Below, piece after piece: positions 32,413 through 42,942 of a DNA stretch of 64,000 nucleotides. This DNA is from Poindextera sp035604135. Its GTDB lineage: Bacteria; Pseudomonadota; Alphaproteobacteria; Caulobacterales; Caulobacteraceae. The stretch's first letter is position 1. Every line of letters starts with the position of its first letter. The notes under the pieces were generated by a model. That model saw only the letters and a program-made list of their open reading frames with translations. It ran no database searches and was not told the DNA's origin. A program made the position numbers and the translations under genes. The stretch covers positions 7,203 through 71,202 of the forward strand of contig DATNJB010000066.1 in assembly GCA_035604135.1 (NCBI GenBank). The letters run 5' to 3'.

Positions 32413-33109
32413 GTGCTGGGTCTCCCCCCGGCCCGGAACTGACGTTTGGATAACCATCCCGGCCAAAGATGAAAAGAAAAATAATATCCGGGCGTGTCCT
32501 TTCGGCCACGCTTGTTGCAGCGGCCCTCCCCGGCAGGCGGAAGCCCCACATCCAGCGACGCGCAGGCCACTCGACAAGATTGTGTGACGCGGTTGCCAGT
32601 GTCGGCGGCGCCAAGCGCATGCTTAGCCAAATTGAACGCGCCAGTGCGTCCTTCATAAGGCGGCCGAGAAACCGAAACCGCATTCGCGAACAACAGCTGT
32701 CATGAATATAGTCCATGTAGATCGAGTAGCCGATCTCTCCAGAATACACAAGGAACCCGCTGCCCCCGCCGCTCTTGCGGGCTTTCGCCCCACGTGACCG
32801 ATGACAAGATCAGAAACCCGAACGGGTCAGCCAGCCGGGCCGCGGGCGCCCCGAACTGGGCGCCGACGATCGCCGCGGCGCCTGAAATTGCGGCGCCGAG
32901 CAGCGGCGCGGCGCGGGTCTCCGCCGCGGCGGCGGGCCAAACAAGGTAAATGGCCGCGGCATTGGGCGAGGCTCGGAACGATCCTGAGCGAGCGAGGTCA
33001 GCGGGTTGATCGGCTTGGCTTCGGGCATGGCGAGATCCCGATCCGGGTGGAACGGTTCTTTCGTCCCGCGCCGAGCACGGGGCATGCCACCGCGGGAGCG
33101 CGCGCCGGC
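32413..33109. other. 697-bp stretch without a supported gene
   Basis: The part next to the CHAP gene (about 32460-32490) is AT-rich and probably holds its promoter. ORFs exist in all frames but lack recognisable motifs and good starts. A minus-strand frame (about 32985-32700) encodes a hydrophobic Ala/Gly-rich stretch without a start codon, which might be the remnant of a membrane protein. A hairpin GGCGCCC/GGGCGCC lies near 32850. No RNA gene or mobile element is recognised. Confidence 0.5.
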
Positions 33110-33652
33110 CTACTCGCCTGCCAGTGGGTAGGATCGCTCGAGGCGGTAGGTCGACCCTCCGCGACCGAGCCGGCTGGAATAGAGGCCGAACGCCGAGCAA
33201 GCGAACGGTGGCGAGCGCAGCAAGCCCTGGGCCTCGATCCACGCAGCGACACGGGCCGGCTCGCCGCGATTGAGGTAGGCCAGCGTCAGGTGCGGCCGCC
33301 ACGGCCGCGTGTCGGGCGGCAGGCCCACGCGCCGCGCAGCGCGCACACAGCGGCGCGCCAGCCGCTCCAGCGCCGGATCGGGCGCGACGCCGGCCCAGAC
33401 AGCGCGCACCACCCCGGAATCGTCGAAGCTTCCGACGCCCTCAAGGGCGATGACAAGCGGCGCGCCGGCGATCCTGTCAAGCTCGGCGTCGAGGTCGTCG
33501 GCGGTCGTCTCGATGATCTCGCCGAAGAACCTCAGCGTGATGTGCAGGCTCTCGGGCGGCCGCCAGCGCGCGCCGGGCAGACCCTGCTGGCGGCGGGCGA
33601 GCAGCTCGGCGATCTCCGGCGGGATGGCCAGGGCGGCGAACAGGCGGATCAT
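33110..33652 (-). CDS. thpR: 2'-5' RNA ligase/cyclic phosphodiesterase family protein
   Basis: The 180-aa 2H-phosphoesterase has both HxTx motifs: SLHITLRFFG (about 38-47) and PHLTLAYLNRG (about 120-130). ThpR-like enzymes hydrolyse 2',3'-cyclic phosphates of RNA. The ATG at 33652, preceded by GGGAG, is preferred to an upstream TTG at 33661. It stands alone. Confidence 0.9.
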   Translation of the reverse strand: MIRLFAALAIPPEIAELLARRQQGLPGARWRPPESLHITLRFFGEIIETTADDLDAELDRIAGAPLVIALEGVGSFDDSGVVRAVWAGVAPDPALERLARRCVRAARRVGLPPDTRPWRPHLTLAYLNRGEPARVAAWIEAQGLLRSPPFACSAFGLYSSRLGRGGSTYRLERSYPLAGE

Positions 33653-33786
33653 CGCGCGCAAACTCCCTTGCCTCCGGCCGATGGCGCAAAGGCCGATACG
33701 GCTTGCCCGCCCTTGCGGGCCGGCGCATCCTTGCCGATATCAGGGCCCGCGCCCACGCATGGGCCAATCTTAAGGATCGATTCTCG

Positions 33787-34545
33787 ATGAGCGACTTCAA
33801 CCGCGACTATCCGCGCCCCGCCCCCCAGGCGGGCGCCGCCGACATGGCGGTCGACGCGGGGCTGCGCGCGTTCATGCTCGGCGTCTACAACAAGGTGGGC
33901 CTCGGCCTGCTCATATCGGCCGCTCTGGCCTACGTGACCTCCAGCGTTCCGGCCGTGCGCGATCTGCTGTTCCAGCAGGTCATGACGACGCGCGGGTTAG
34001 CCGAGACCTACACCCTGCTCGGCTGGGTCGTGGCGATCGCGCCGCTGCCGGTGCTGCTGCTCGGCCGCCTGGCGTTCCGGCAGAGCCCGCGGTCGAGCGG
34101 CATTGTCTACTGGTCGGTCGTCGCGCTGTTCGGCGCGTCGCTCGGCATCTGGGCGCTGCTCTACACCGGCGCCTCGATCTTCATGACCTTCCTGATCACC
34201 TCTGCGGCCTTCGGCAGCCTGAGCCTGGTCGGCTACACCACCAAACGCGACCTGACGGGGCTCGGGAGCTTCCTGATGATCGGCCTGGTCGGCTTGATCA
34301 TCGCCATGTTCGTGAGCGTCTTCTTCGCAACGCCAGGGATGCAGTTCGTGATCAACGTGATCGGCGTGCTCATCTTCGCCGGCTTGATCGCCTACAACAC
34401 CCAGCGGCTGAAGCTGACCTACTACCAGCTCGGCGGCGACCAGGCGGCGATGAGCGTCGCCACCAACTACGGCGCTCTCAGCCTCTACCTCGACTTCCTC
34501 AACCTGTTCCTCTTCCTGCTCAGGCTGACGGGCGCCCGCCGCTAG
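33787..34545 (+). CDS. Bax inhibitor-1/YccA family membrane protein
   Basis: The 252-aa protein has seven predicted helices (first about 36-58, last about 225-246) and the family end pattern GVLIFAGLIAYNTQRLKLTY and SLYLDFLNLFLFLLRL. Bacterial BI-1 proteins are pH-sensitive calcium leak channels or interact with FtsH. The ATG at 33787 follows a short leader. A strong terminator follows at 34573-34602. Confidence 0.93.
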   Translation: MSDFNRDYPRPAPQAGAADMAVDAGLRAFMLGVYNKVGLGLLISAALAYVTSSVPAVRDLLFQQVMTTRGLAETYTLLGWVVAIAPLPVLLLGRLAFRQSPRSSGIVYWSVVALFGASLGIWALLYTGASIFMTFLITSAAFGSLSLVGYTTKRDLTGLGSFLMIGLVGLIIAMFVSVFFATPGMQFVINVIGVLIFAGLIAYNTQRLKLTYYQLGGDQAAMSVATNYGALSLYLDFLNLFLFLLRLTGARR

Positions 34546-34572
34546 ACGGGTCGAAGTCCGGACGAACAATAG

Positions 34573-34602
34573 GCCCCGGCGGGCGACCGCCGGGGCTTTT
34601 CC
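34573..34602 (+). terminator. Intrinsic terminator after the BI-1 gene
   Basis: It has a perfect 10-bp stem GCCCCGGCGG/CCGCCGGGGC with GCGA tetraloop, followed by TTTT. Confidence 0.9.
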
Positions 34603-34618
34603 TTGCTATGACGCCGGC

Positions 34619-35719
34619 ATGCAGGGGATCGAGCTTTCACGGCGCTTCTACCAGGAGCTGGTGCGTCCATGGCTGGCGAACGCCGCGCCGGGCCTGCCGC
34701 ACGCGGCGGCCCTCCTGGGCTATGGGTCGGAGCTGCTCGGCTTCGACGACGCGATGTCGCAGGACCACAACTGGGGTCCGCGCGTGCACCTGTTCGTTGA
34801 CGAGCCGGTGTTCGAGTCCGACGCCGACGCCATGGTCGCCGCGTTTGCGGAGGCCGCTCCGGACGCGTTCCTCGGCCACCCGATCGGCATGGCCAACCAG
34901 CCGCATGCGGCGGCGCACCGCCAGGCCGGGCGCGCCGACGTCCGCCACGGACTCGAGATCTGGACGCTGGCGCGGGCGCTGCGGTTTTGGGCCGGCCTCG
35001 CCCCCGGCGAGCCGCGCGACAATCTCGGCTGGCTTGGCCTGGCCGAGCAGCGCCTGATCGCCTTCACCGCCGGCGCAGTCTTCCACGACGACGACAGGCG
35101 GCTCACAGCCGAGCGCGAACGTCTGAGCCGATTCCCGCGCGACGTCCGGCTCTACAGGCTAGCCGGCCAGTGGCGGCGACTCGCCGAGGAGCAGCCTTTC
35201 GTGGGGCGGAACGGGGCCGCCGGTGAGGAACGCGGCTCGCGCGTGATCGCCGCTCGGCTGGTGCGCGACCTGATGCGGCTGGCGTTCCTGATCGAGGGCC
35301 GCTACGCACCCTATTCGAAGTGGTTCGGGACCGCCTTCGCCGCCCTGCCCTGCGCCACCGACATCGGTCGGAAACTGGACGCGGTGCTCGACGCCGCTGA
35401 CTGGCGGACGCGCGATGCGGCGCTGGCGGAGGCGGCCCTCTCGCTCGGCGAACTGCAACTGACCCGCGGCGTGCCTGGCGCGATCCCGCCCCGCATCGTG
35501 CGCTTCCACGAACGGCCGTTCAGCGTGGTCAACAGCGAAGCGATGATCTCAGCGCTAATGGCGGCGATCGACGATGCGGCGCTGCGCGCGTTGCCGGTGA
35601 TCGGCGGGCTGGATCAGGTGACCGATTCGACGCCGGTCGTCGAGGCGCCCGACCGCGCGAGGCGCGCGATGGCGGCGCTACTTCACGACCTTGAACCGGG
35701 CCCGGTCGAAGAAGCGTAG
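34619..35719 (+). CDS. DUF4037 protein, nucleotidyltransferase-like
   Basis: The 366-aa protein has the nucleotidyltransferase-like start ALLGYGSELLGFDDAMSQDH (GS plus paired acidic residues, about 32-51) followed by NWGPRVHLFV. A helical DUF4037 region comes next (SKWFGTAFAAL about 237-247). By analogy with NTase-fold proteins it may transfer a nucleotide, but no substrate is known. Its 3' end overlaps the convergent DUF2794 gene by 42 bp. Confidence 0.82.
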   Translation: MQGIELSRRFYQELVRPWLANAAPGLPHAAALLGYGSELLGFDDAMSQDHNWGPRVHLFVDEPVFESDADAMVAAFAEAAPDAFLGHPIGMANQPHAAAHRQAGRADVRHGLEIWTLARALRFWAGLAPGEPRDNLGWLGLAEQRLIAFTAGAVFHDDDRRLTAERERLSRFPRDVRLYRLAGQWRRLAEEQPFVGRNGAAGEERGSRVIAARLVRDLMRLAFLIEGRYAPYSKWFGTAFAALPCATDIGRKLDAVLDAADWRTRDAALAEAALSLGELQLTRGVPGAIPPRIVRFHERPFSVVNSEAMISALMAAIDDAALRALPVIGGLDQVTDSTPVVEAPDRARRAMAALLHDLEPGPVEEA

Positions 35720-36022
35720 GACGGCGTCGAGCTCGCGGCCCCGCTTCAGCACCTGGCCGTTCTGGCCGACGATGGCCCATTGGCCCTGCCGTCGCGCGAG
35801 GGCCGGGCGCTTCTCGATGCGATAGGCGGGCTGTTCCGACGCGCGGCGGTAGACCGAGAAGATCGCCGAGTCGCTGAGGCCGTCGATGGCATAGTCGCGC
35901 CACTCGCCGGCGGCGACCTTCAATCCGTAAAGGCCGAGCAGCCGGTCGAGCTCGCGGCGCTCGAAGAAGACCAGGGGAACAGCCCGCGGCCCGGGACCCA
36001 CATCGAGACTCATCGGGGGCAT
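35678..36022 (-). CDS. DUF2794 family protein
   Basis: The 114-aa protein contains VFFERRELDRLLGLYGLKVA, EWRDYAIDGLSDSAIFSVYR and RPALARRQGQWAIVGQNG, the conserved blocks of this alphaproteobacterial family. Function unknown, no signal peptide. Two ATGs (36022 and 36013) are possible starts. Confidence 0.87.
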   Translation of the reverse strand: MPPMSLDVGPGPRAVPLVFFERRELDRLLGLYGLKVAAGEWRDYAIDGLSDSAIFSVYRRASEQPAYRIEKRPALARRQGQWAIVGQNGQVLKRGRELDAVLRFFDRARFKVVK

Positions 36023-36232
36023 AGTTAAGGGTCAAACGGCTTGGCGGCGAGGGGTGAGTCCACGCTCGCGCGCCACGCGCCACGAAATGACCTTATTTCC
36101 GACGCCGACGCGCCCGCTTGCGCCGCCAACGTTCCCTGGTCGGCCGCTCAGCCCCGGATGTTCCGGAATCTGAACAGCCCCCCAGCCCCCCGGGTCCTGG
36201 GTGAGACGGTCGGCCTTGAGAAGAAGAACAGA

Positions 36233-36281
36233 AGCCCGCGCGGCCCAAATGCCCCCCTCTGGCCGCGCGGGCTATTCTTTT
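36233..36281 (+). terminator. Strong terminator hairpin with a C-rich loop; possible sRNA 3' end
   Basis: The perfect 13-bp stem AGCCCGCGCGGCC (36233-36245) / GGCCGCGCGGGCT (36261-36273) has a 15-nt loop containing six C, followed by ATTCTTTT on the plus strand. On the minus strand it is followed by TTCTGTTCTTCTTC, so it can also terminate the DUF1223 gene. Two further C6 runs lie upstream (36178-36183, 36186-36191). No annotated plus-strand gene ends here apart from the distant DUF4037 gene, so a plus-strand sRNA is possible. Confidence 0.75.
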
Positions 36282-36295
36282 GCCGATAGAGCCGT

Positions 36296-36997
36296 CTAGG
36301 AGCGCGCGAGCGCGATGACGCGTCCGTTGCGCAGCCCCTGGATAATCACCACCGTCTTCAGGTCGCGGTCGTCCGGCGCCCGCAAGCGGACGCTCAACCA
36401 CTGGCCGCGCCAAACGCCGAGCCGGGAGAGTTCGCGTACGACGTTGTGCTCCACCACCGTCTGGCCGCGATTGTCGCCGGCCAGCACCCTGACCGATTGG
36501 TCGCCCGGCTCGTAGCGCACCAGCCAGACCGCGGCGCCGCCGGCAGGCGCGGCGCCCGCATGGATGACGAACCGTCCCTTGGTCAACAGCGTCTGCGGGG
36601 GCGGGCCGGACTCGCGCTCGGCGGTGCGGATAAGCTTGTCGACCGTCTCGCGATCGACCGCCGCCGCCTGCAGGCGACCGTCGACGACCACCTGCGGGGT
36701 GTAGACGTCGCGCAGGGCCAGCGCGCGCATGTAGAGCTTCTGCCGCTCGGTGAACTCGGGCTTGGCCATGGTGTCGCGCCAGCCGAGATAGTCCCAGTAG
36801 TCGACCGGAAACGTGAGCGCGAGCACGCGCGGCCGCTGATCGAGCGCGCTGATCAGCGCGCCCGACTTCACGCAGGAGGAGCAGCCCTGGCTGGTGAAGA
36901 GCTCCACCAGCACGGTCGCACGCGGCGACACGGCGCCGGCTCGCCCCGCCGCCGCCAGCGCAACGCTGAACAGAAGAGCAAGCGCGGCCTTTCGCAT
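36296..36997 (-). CDS. DUF1223 secreted thioredoxin-like protein
   Basis: The 233-aa protein has a signal peptide (MRKAALALLFSVALAAAGRA) and a thioredoxin-like start VLVELFTSQGCSSCVKSGAL with a CxxC at 39-42. FPVDYWDYLGWRDTMAKPEF and YTPQVVVDGR follow, all DUF1223 hallmarks. It is probably a periplasmic redox protein; function not established. The ATG at 36997 is preferred over a TTG nine bases upstream, neither having a strong Shine-Dalgarno. Confidence 0.87.
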   Translation of the reverse strand: MRKAALALLFSVALAAAGRAGAVSPRATVLVELFTSQGCSSCVKSGALISALDQRPRVLALTFPVDYWDYLGWRDTMAKPEFTERQKLYMRALALRDVYTPQVVVDGRLQAAAVDRETVDKLIRTAERESGPPPQTLLTKGRFVIHAGAAPAGGAAVWLVRYEPGDQSVRVLAGDNRGQTVVEHNVVRELSRLGVWRGQWLSVRLRAPDDRDLKTVVIIQGLRNGRVIALARS

Positions 36998-37064
36998 CGC
37001 GGTCAATTAAGCGGCTTTTCCGGCTCGGCGCGTCTCACGAGGCCGTGAGACCGCCTTGAGCCGC

Positions 37065-39758
<2,694 letters not shown>

Positions 39759-39917
39759 GGAAGGACGCCTTTCTCTGCTCTGGGCCGCCCGAAAACCGGT
39801 CGCGGGATCGCGCGCATTGAAGGAAGGACACACAGCGTCCAGCCTCGCGCCGCGTGAGCCCCGCACGGCCGCGCTCCTCATAGCTCTCGGCGCGCGCCGC
39901 GTCCACGCGGCGACCCT

Positions 39918-40535
39918 TTGATGATCAAGGGAATCGCCATTCGATCCCTCGCGCTCGCGCGCGGCGACCGCGTTCTGATCGAGGGGCTCGATCTCGACGT
40001 CGCCAGCGGCGAGGCGGTCGTACTGAGTGGACCGAACGGGGCCGGCAAGACCAGCCTGTTGCGCGCCGTGGCCGGGCTCATCCGGCCGCTCTCCGGCCGC
40101 ATCGCCATCGAAGGCGACTTGGGCGAGATTCCCCTCGAGGACGCGATCGCGCGCGAGGCGCACCTGATCGGCCATCAGGACGCGCTGAAGACGGCCCGCC
40201 GCGCTTGGGACGAGGTGCTGTTCCAGGTGCGCTGGACGGGCGGCACGGCGGACTCGGCAAAGGCGGCCTGCGCGCGGATGGGGCTGAACGCGCTGCTCGA
40301 CCTGCCGGTGCGCAAGCTTTCCGCCGGCCAGCGCCGCAGGCTGGCGCTCATCCGTCTGAGCGCGAGCCCGCGCGGTCTCTGGCTGCTGGACGAGCCGCTG
40401 GCGCCCCTGGACCGCGTGCAGCGCGCCCGCTTCGGTGAGCTCATGATCGAACACCTCGCCCGCGGCGGGCTCATCCTCGCCGCAGCGCACGACCCACTGC
40501 CGGTGAAGAGCCGCACGATCGAGATCGCCGCGTGA
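39918..40535 (+). CDS. ccmA: Heme exporter ATPase CcmA
   Basis: CcmA is the ATPase of the CcmABCD complex that releases holo-CcmE during cytochrome c maturation. The 205-aa protein has Walker A GPNGAGKTSLLRA, the signature KLSAGQRRRLALIRL and Walker B LWLLDEPLAPLD. It is the first gene of ccmABCDG and overlaps ccmB by 4 bp. Confidence 0.95.
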   Translation: MMIKGIAIRSLALARGDRVLIEGLDLDVASGEAVVLSGPNGAGKTSLLRAVAGLIRPLSGRIAIEGDLGEIPLEDAIAREAHLIGHQDALKTARRAWDEVLFQVRWTGGTADSAKAACARMGLNALLDLPVRKLSAGQRRRLALIRLSASPRGLWLLDEPLAPLDRVQRARFGELMIEHLARGGLILAAAHDPLPVKSRTIEIAA

Positions 40536-41197
40536 GCGGATTTGCCGTCATCCTGCGCCGGGAACTGGCGTTGAGCTGGGCCGGCGGCGGCGGGCCGCTC
40601 TTGGCGCTCGGCTTCTTCGTCGCCATCACCAGCCTCATGCCGCTCGCGCTCGGCGCGGATGCGGCGAGGTTGGCCGAGGCGGCCCCAGGACTCGCCTGGC
40701 TGGTGCTGGCGCTGGCCTCGCTGATCTCGCTCGAGCGGCTGTTCGAGCGTGACTACGAGGACGGCGCGCTCGACCTCATCGCCCTTGGCCCCGCGCCGCT
40801 GGAGCTCGCCGCGTTCGCCAAGGCGCTGGCTCAATGGGTCACCACCCAGGCGCCCCTGGCGCTGGCCGCGCCGGTGATCCTGGCTGCGCTCGGCGCGCCC
40901 TGGCGGCTCGCGCCGGTGACGATAGCCGCCGGCCTGGTCGGCGGTCTGGGCTTCGCGTTCCTGGGCGGCGTCGGCGCGGCGCTGGCGTTGGGCAGCCGAC
41001 GTGGCGGCGTGCTCATCGCGCTGATCGTCCTGCCGCTTTTCACCCCGCCGGTGATCTTTGGCGCGGGCGCGATCGAAGCCTTCGCGGCCGGCCTCGACTG
41101 GCGCACCCCGCTCTTGCTGCTCTCGGCCTACGGGCTCGCGGCTGCGGCGCTCTGTCCGTTCGCCATGGCGGCGGCGGCCAGGAACGCGCTATCCTGA
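40532..41197 (+). CDS. ccmB: Heme exporter membrane protein CcmB
   Basis: The 221-aa protein has six predicted helices. It has the CcmB features LISLERLFERDYEDGALDL in the first cytoplasmic loop and LPLFTPPVIFGAGAI near the end. It pairs with CcmA. The GTG start at 40532 overlaps ccmA. Confidence 0.94.
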   Translation: MSGFAVILRRELALSWAGGGGPLLALGFFVAITSLMPLALGADAARLAEAAPGLAWLVLALASLISLERLFERDYEDGALDLIALGPAPLELAAFAKALAQWVTTQAPLALAAPVILAALGAPWRLAPVTIAAGLVGGLGFAFLGGVGAALALGSRRGGVLIALIVLPLFTPPVIFGAGAIEAFAAGLDWRTPLLLLSAYGLAAAALCPFAMAAAARNALS

Positions 41198-41207
41198 GCG
41201 CGCATCG

Positions 41208-41930
41208 ATGATGATTCCGGCCCTGGCCAATCCCGAGCGGTTCATGGCGTTCTCGCGCTGGGCCGCTCCCCTGTTCGGCGCCATCGCCGTCGTCCTACTG
41301 GCTGCGGGCCTGGTGCTCGATTTCCGCGCGCCGCCCGACTACCAGCAGGGTTACGCGGTCCACATCATGTTCATCCACGTGCCGGCCGCCTGGATGAGCC
41401 TCTTCATCTACGCCTGTCTTGGCGGGGCCAGCTTGCTGAGCCTGGTCTTTCGCCATGCGCTGGCGCAGGCCGCCGCGCGCGCCGCCGCCCCGTTGGGCGC
41501 CGCCGTCACGCTGCTCGCGCTGATCACCGGCTCGTTGTGGGGCAAGCCCACGTGGGGCGCTTGGTGGGTGTGGGGCGATCCCAGACTGACGTCGGTGCTC
41601 GTGCTCTTCCTCTTCTACCTCGCCTACCTCGCTCTCGACGCCTCGATCGAGGACGACGCGCGCGCGGCGCCGGCGACCTCGATCCTGGCGCTCGTCGGGC
41701 TGATCAACCTGCCGATCGTGCATTTCTCCGTGACTTGGTGGCGGAGCCTGCACCAGGGCTCGTCGGTGTTCCGCGCCGGCGGCCCGGCGATGCCGGCGAC
41801 CTACCTCGCGCCGTTGCTGGTCATGGGGCTGGCCTACATGGCGGGGTTCGGCGCGCTTTGGCTGGTGCGCATCCGCGGCGAGGTCTGGCGCCGGCGGGCG
41901 CTGGCGCGCGCCGTTCGAAGGGCGGGGTGA
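41208..41930 (+). CDS. ccmC: Heme handling protein CcmC
   Basis: CcmC presents heme to CcmE in the periplasm. The 240-aa protein has six helices, the tryptophan-rich WWD motif GKPTWGAWWVWGDPRLTSVL, and conserved heme-ligand histidines in IHVPAAWMS and PIVHFSVTWWRSLHQGSS. The start is one of two adjacent ATGs (41208, 41211). Confidence 0.95.
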   Translation: MMIPALANPERFMAFSRWAAPLFGAIAVVLLAAGLVLDFRAPPDYQQGYAVHIMFIHVPAAWMSLFIYACLGGASLLSLVFRHALAQAAARAAAPLGAAVTLLALITGSLWGKPTWGAWWVWGDPRLTSVLVLFLFYLAYLALDASIEDDARAAPATSILALVGLINLPIVHFSVTWWRSLHQGSSVFRAGGPAMPATYLAPLLVMGLAYMAGFGALWLVRIRGEVWRRRALARAVRRAG

Positions 41931-41935
41931 GCACG

Positions 41936-42097
41936 ATGTTCGACTTCGACGCCGGCAAGTACGGCCCCTACGTCTGGCCGGCCTACGCCATAACCGCGCT
42001 GGTCATCGCCGCGCTGGTCCTGGACAGCCTCATGCGGGCGCGGCGCTGGCGGCGGGCGGCCGAGGCGGCGGCCAACGACGGGGCAGGCGCGTCATGA
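41936..42097 (+). CDS. ccmD: Heme exporter protein CcmD
   Basis: This is a 53-aa single-helix protein: MFDFDAGKYGPYVWPAYAIT, one membrane segment (about 15-34), then a basic cytoplasmic tail. It stabilises CcmC-CcmE in the CcmABCD complex. The ATG at 41936 lies 5 bp after ccmC; an in-frame GTG at 41927 is less likely. It overlaps ccmG by 4 bp. Confidence 0.9.
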   Translation: MFDFDAGKYGPYVWPAYAITALVIAALVLDSLMRARRWRRAAEAAANDGAGAS

Positions 42098-42621
42098 AAC
42101 GCTGGCTCGCGCTTGCGCCAATCGCCGTCCTGCTCGGCCTTGGCGCCCTTTTCGCCGGCTCGGCGCTCCGTCACGATCCGCACTACGAGCCGGCCGCCTT
42201 GGTCGGCCAGCCGCTGCCGGACGAGACCCTGACCCCGCTCGATGGCGGCGACGCGGTTGAGCTGAAGGCCGCTGCGCCCCCGGGCACGCTGGTCAACTTC
42301 TTCGCCTACTGGTGCGCGCCCTGCCAGCAGGAGCAGCCGGTGCTCATGGCGCTGAAGGCGCAGGGCGTCCGGGTGATCGGCATCGTCTCCCCCTGGCGCT
42401 ACAGCGCCCAGGCCACGCACGCCATGCTCGCCCGCACCGGCGATCCCTATGCGGCCACGCTGGTCGATCGCGACGGCCGCGCTGGACTCGACTTCGGCGT
42501 CTCCGGCGTTCCCGAAACCTTCGTGGTCGGCCCTGACGGACGGATCGCCGCCAAGGTTGCGCTGCCGCTGACTCCGGCAAGCGCCGAGGCCCTGGTCGAG
42601 GATGGCGCGGAGCAGCGTTAA
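42094..42621 (+). CDS. ccmG: Periplasmic thiol:disulfide oxidoreductase CcmG/DsbE
   Basis: CcmG keeps apocytochrome c or CcmH reduced before heme attachment. The 175-aa protein has an N-terminal membrane anchor (about 5-23) and a thioredoxin domain with AYWCAPCQQE (C74, C77) and the cis-proline region FGVSGVPETFVVG. It is the last ccm gene here; ccmE, ccmF and ccmH must be elsewhere. Its stop lies inside a CtrA box. Confidence 0.94.
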   Translation: MKRWLALAPIAVLLGLGALFAGSALRHDPHYEPAALVGQPLPDETLTPLDGGDAVELKAAAPPGTLVNFFAYWCAPCQQEQPVLMALKAQGVRVIGIVSPWRYSAQATHAMLARTGDPYAATLVDRDGRAGLDFGVSGVPETFVVGPDGRIAAKVALPLTPASAEALVEDGAEQR

Positions 42622-42632
42622 GCTGCGGTTAA
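42618..42632 (+). promoter_or_regulatory. CtrA binding box
   Basis: TTAA-gctgcgg-TTAA, followed by CC, is a perfect match to the CtrA consensus TTAA-N7-TTAA. It is the only such match I found in the window and lies 57 bp before the ATG of the 82-aa protein gene. Confidence 0.65.
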
Positions 42633-42689
42633 CCATAAATCGGCGCATGAAGGCGCCCGCACGCGACGGCGAAGCAGGGAGGCTCGCGC

Positions 42690-42938
42690 ATGGCGCTTCC
42701 ACCGATCTCGGGCCAGCCCGCGCCCCGTTTGCAGGCGGCGAGCGACGCGCGCGCCGCGGCGCAACGGGCCTTCTTCGAAGCCGCGCTCGGGCGAGCGCCA
42801 GCGCAGCTCCCGGCGGCGCCCCCGGCGAAGGTCGGGCCGGCGATCGCAGCCAACCGGGCCACCGCGGCCGCGACGGTCGAGGCGCCGCAGCCGGCCGCGA
42901 GCGCGCGGCCGGGATCGCTGGTGAATATCGTCGTGTGA
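42690..42938 (+). CDS. Small Ala/Pro-rich protein, probable CtrA target
   Basis: The 82-aa protein begins MALPPISGQPAPRLQAASDA, has a helix RAAAQRAFFEAALGRA and ends in RPGSLVNIVV. The RPGSL-V-I-V ending recurs in small alphaproteobacterial proteins. No signal peptide or TM helix is present. With the CtrA box upstream it may be cell-cycle controlled, perhaps linked to polar or flagellar functions. Function is unknown. Confidence 0.6.
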   Translation: MALPPISGQPAPRLQAASDARAAAQRAFFEAALGRAPAQLPAAPPAKVGPAIAANRATAAATVEAPQPAASARPGSLVNIVV

Positions 42939-42942
42939 GGCG

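Noticed and set aside
32436..32450. GGAAC followed closely by CGTT upstream of the CHAP gene
   Set aside because: Only three bases separate the words, and they point away from the CHAP gene; not an EcfG promoter.
36041..36289. 82-aa plus-strand ORF before the DUF1223 gene
   Set aside because: It runs through the 13-bp terminator hairpin and has no recognisable protein features.
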